DNA of 8,477 nucleotides from Bacteroidales bacterium (lineage in GTDB: Bacteria > Bacteroidota > Bacteroidia > Bacteroidales > UBA7960): positions 1-8,477 of the forward strand of contig SKTQ01000162.1 of NCBI GenBank assembly GCA_007122505.1. Direction: 5' to 3'. A model generated the notes under the pieces. It searched no databases, was not told where the DNA came from, and was given only the letters and a program-made list of their open reading frames with translations. The translations under genes and the position numbers were made by a program. Positions within the stretch are counted from its first letter, which is position 1. Every line of letters starts with the position of its first letter. Below, one piece after another: positions 7,044 to 8,477 of this stretch.

Positions 7044-7832
7044 TTATTTTGAACAGATGACCTGTTGGTTAAACTCTAAATTAATCCTGTTGTAGTAATG
7101 CCAGCCTATTTCCGGCAAACCGTTTACATAAAAAAACCGAAGCTTGTTGAATTTATCCACTATGTTGTCTGCGTATCCGAACTCAATGATGTGTACCCCA
7201 TTTTTTGGTATCATCTCAAACTTTCCGTTTTCAAGAATTGCAATATGGTCTATGAGTGCTCTCCAGAAAGGATCATGATGGATATAAGATGCCAGCAGAA
7301 ACAAATCGTTCATTGTATCCCGGTGCTTTTGATCCTTATCCTCGTCCAGGTTACGAATGTTTTTTCCTGCTTCGTAAACGGCCCCCACATGCCCGCTGAC
7401 AATCATCACCCTTGCAGTATGTGTTCCTGATAACGGGAACATATAGCCTTGGGTGTCCACGTAATAGCTTTGGTTGTGGCGGTTGATCACGCGCATCAGT
7501 GGATCACGCAACCTGATGTCGGCCCTCAGCTCATTGTTGATCGTCCTGTAAATATTGGCATGCTTCACAAATGGCATACTATGGATCAACGTATGAACGG
7601 TTTGCAGCTTTTCAGGACTGATGTGCCTTCCTTCAATGGTGTCGATATCCTTAACGATCAGTGTCCGGAAGTCACCTGCATGCATGAAATAGTTGCCGCT
7701 TTGACTGCGTACTTTGATTTCAAAATGTGTGCATACGGTCTGCATATTATTGCTTACCGAAAACGAAAGCAACATACCCAGTGCTACCAATACAAGCGAT
7801 ACTCCTGCTATATGGATGATCTTTCTTATCAT
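7044..7832 (-). CDS. ftsQ: Cell division protein FtsQ
   Basis: 262 residues. FtsQ is a single-pass inner-membrane protein that connects cytoplasmic ring proteins to the periplasmic FtsB/FtsL and septal wall machinery. The short cytoplasmic part (MIRK) is followed by a membrane helix at about 5-27 (IIHIAGVSLVLVALGMLLSF). A periplasmic POTRA-like part covers about 35-108 and the beta domain follows. The stretch RLRDPLMRVINRHNQSYYVD at 107-126, then GYMFPLS, is the typical FtsQ beta-domain core. The C-terminus (YYNRINLEFNQQVICSK) is the pattern seen in Bacteroidetes FtsQ proteins. The start ATG overlaps the murC stop in an ATGA, pointing to translational coupling. Sequence conservation in this family is low, so the call rests on architecture, the beta-domain core and position between murC and ftsA. 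Confidence 0.95.
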   Translation of the reverse strand: MIRKIIHIAGVSLVLVALGMLLSFSVSNNMQTVCTHFEIKVRSQSGNYFMHAGDFRTLIVKDIDTIEGRHISPEKLQTVHTLIHSMPFVKHANIYRTINNELRADIRLRDPLMRVINRHNQSYYVDTQGYMFPLSGTHTARVMIVSGHVGAVYEAGKNIRNLDEDKDQKHRDTMNDLFLLASYIHHDPFWRALIDHIAILENGKFEMIPKNGVHIIEFGYADNIVDKFNKLRFFYVNGLPEIGWHYYNRINLEFNQQVICSK

Positions 7833-8477
7833 GACATTGCCCGGTTGGTTAATAATTGTTTGATGGGTTCTGCAAACCGGTCGATGTCGCCTGCACCCAT
7901 GGTAATCAGTATTTCAATGTCCATTGCCTTTAATACATCCGTCAGTTTTTCCCTGTTACAATACAGTGCCGTGCTGTTTTTAATCATATTCAGGATCATG
8001 GTGGCATCAACACCCGGAATGGGTTTTTCCCTGGCGGGGTAAATGTCGATCAATATCAGCTGATCTGCTTTGGAGAGACTTTCGGCAAATTCTGCAGCCA
8101 GATCGCGTGTCCTGGTATACAGATGGGGCTGGAACACGACAGTGATTTTCATGTCCGGCCACATTTCCCTCGCTGATGCAATGCATGCGTTGATTTCTTC
8201 CGGATGATGCGCATAGTCGTCGATATAAACCATATTGGCTGTATGCAGACAGATCTCAAAGCGCCGTTTTACTCCTAGAAAACCGCTCAATGCCTTTTTG
8301 ATGATCTGCGGTGCTATGCCGGCTTGATGGGCTATAGCTGCTGCGGCCAGTGCATTTTCCAGGTTATGCCTGCCGGGATGTCCGATCTGCATATCCCGGA
8401 TTGTTACCAATCCCTTCATATCCGCATGGTAATGCCCCTTGTCCACGTAAACATTTTCAAGGTAATAATCCGCAGCG
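7829..8477 (-). CDS. murC: UDP-N-acetylmuramate--L-alanine ligase, C-terminal part (5' end outside window)
   Basis: 215 residues of the C-terminal half; the frame stays open to the window edge. MurC is the cytoplasmic ATP-dependent ligase that joins L-alanine to UDP-N-acetylmuramic acid, the first amino-acid addition in peptidoglycan precursor synthesis. The visible part starts late in the central domain, with GRHNLENALAAAAIAHQAGI. It then shows the MurC-specific C-terminal domain: FLGVKRRFEI, IDDYAHHPEEI, VVFQPHLYTRTRDL, EFAESLSKADQLILIDIYPA and REKPIPGVDA. These blocks distinguish MurC from MurD, MurE and MurF. The ATP-binding GKT loop and N-terminal UDP-binding domain lie outside. A GTG near 8446 is only an internal valine codon, since homologous sequence (AADYYLENVYVDKGHYH) continues upstream of it. 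The TGA overlaps the ftsQ ATG by four bases. Confidence 0.97.
   Translation of the reverse strand, partial: AADYYLENVYVDKGHYHADMKGLVTIRDMQIGHPGRHNLENALAAAAIAHQAGIAPQIIKKALSGFLGVKRRFEICLHTANMVYIDDYAHHPEEINACIASAREMWPDMKITVVFQPHLYTRTRDLAAEFAESLSKADQLILIDIYPAREKPIPGVDATMILNMIKNSTALYCNREKLTDVLKAMDIEILITMGAGDIDRFAEPIKQLLTNRAMS

Noticed and set aside
7449..8042. A 197-residue plus-strand open frame opposite ftsQ and murC
   Set aside because: It spans the junction of two well-supported minus-strand genes and has no recognisable protein features.

Overview
This window is core chromosome from a Bacteroidetes bacterium, probably of the Bacteroidales side of the phylum. Four things point there: the murC-ftsQ-ftsA-ftsZ order, an FtsZ that ends in SFLHDNVD after a long linker, a TAnnTTTG-type promoter element, and a lipoprotein with an SDD stretch after its lipid-modified cysteine. 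Start codons have A/T-rich leaders rather than clear Shine-Dalgarno sequences. Every supportable gene lies on the minus strand, so transcription runs from high to low coordinates. Plus-strand reading frames are shadows.

Layout in transcription order: the 3' part of murC (window edge to 7829), ftsQ (7832-7044, overlapping murC by 4 bases), ftsA (7036-5768) and ftsZ (5705-4179) form the end of a division and cell-wall (dcw) cluster. A 128-base gap follows (counted to the preferred ATG). It holds a weak A/U-rich hairpin and a good Bacteroidetes -7 element (TACCTTTG), which appears to start a separate unit encoding a secreted FKBP-type prolyl isomerase lipoprotein (4050-3586). After a 183-base gap with nested inverted repeats comes a 95-residue protein of unknown function (3402-3115), closed by a strong intrinsic terminator (3069-3091). 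Next are an RluB/RsuA-family 23S rRNA pseudouridine synthase (2979-2179) and, 7 bases further on, a very long AsmA-like membrane-anchored protein. That last frame is open without interruption from 2171 to the window edge.

How the genes work together: MurC adds L-alanine to UDP-MurNAc in peptidoglycan precursor synthesis. FtsQ links the cytoplasmic division ring to periplasmic partners. FtsA anchors FtsZ filaments to the membrane. FtsZ forms the ring. The downstream genes are housekeeping or envelope functions: extracytoplasmic protein folding, ribosome modification and an AsmA-family envelope protein.

I see no mobile element, CRISPR array, RNA gene or defence system, and no sign of horizontal transfer. 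Nothing here clearly amounts to a new system. The most worthwhile items are the FtsZ tail, the FKBP lipoprotein with its own promoter, the uncharacterised 95-residue protein, and the long partial AsmA-like gene.
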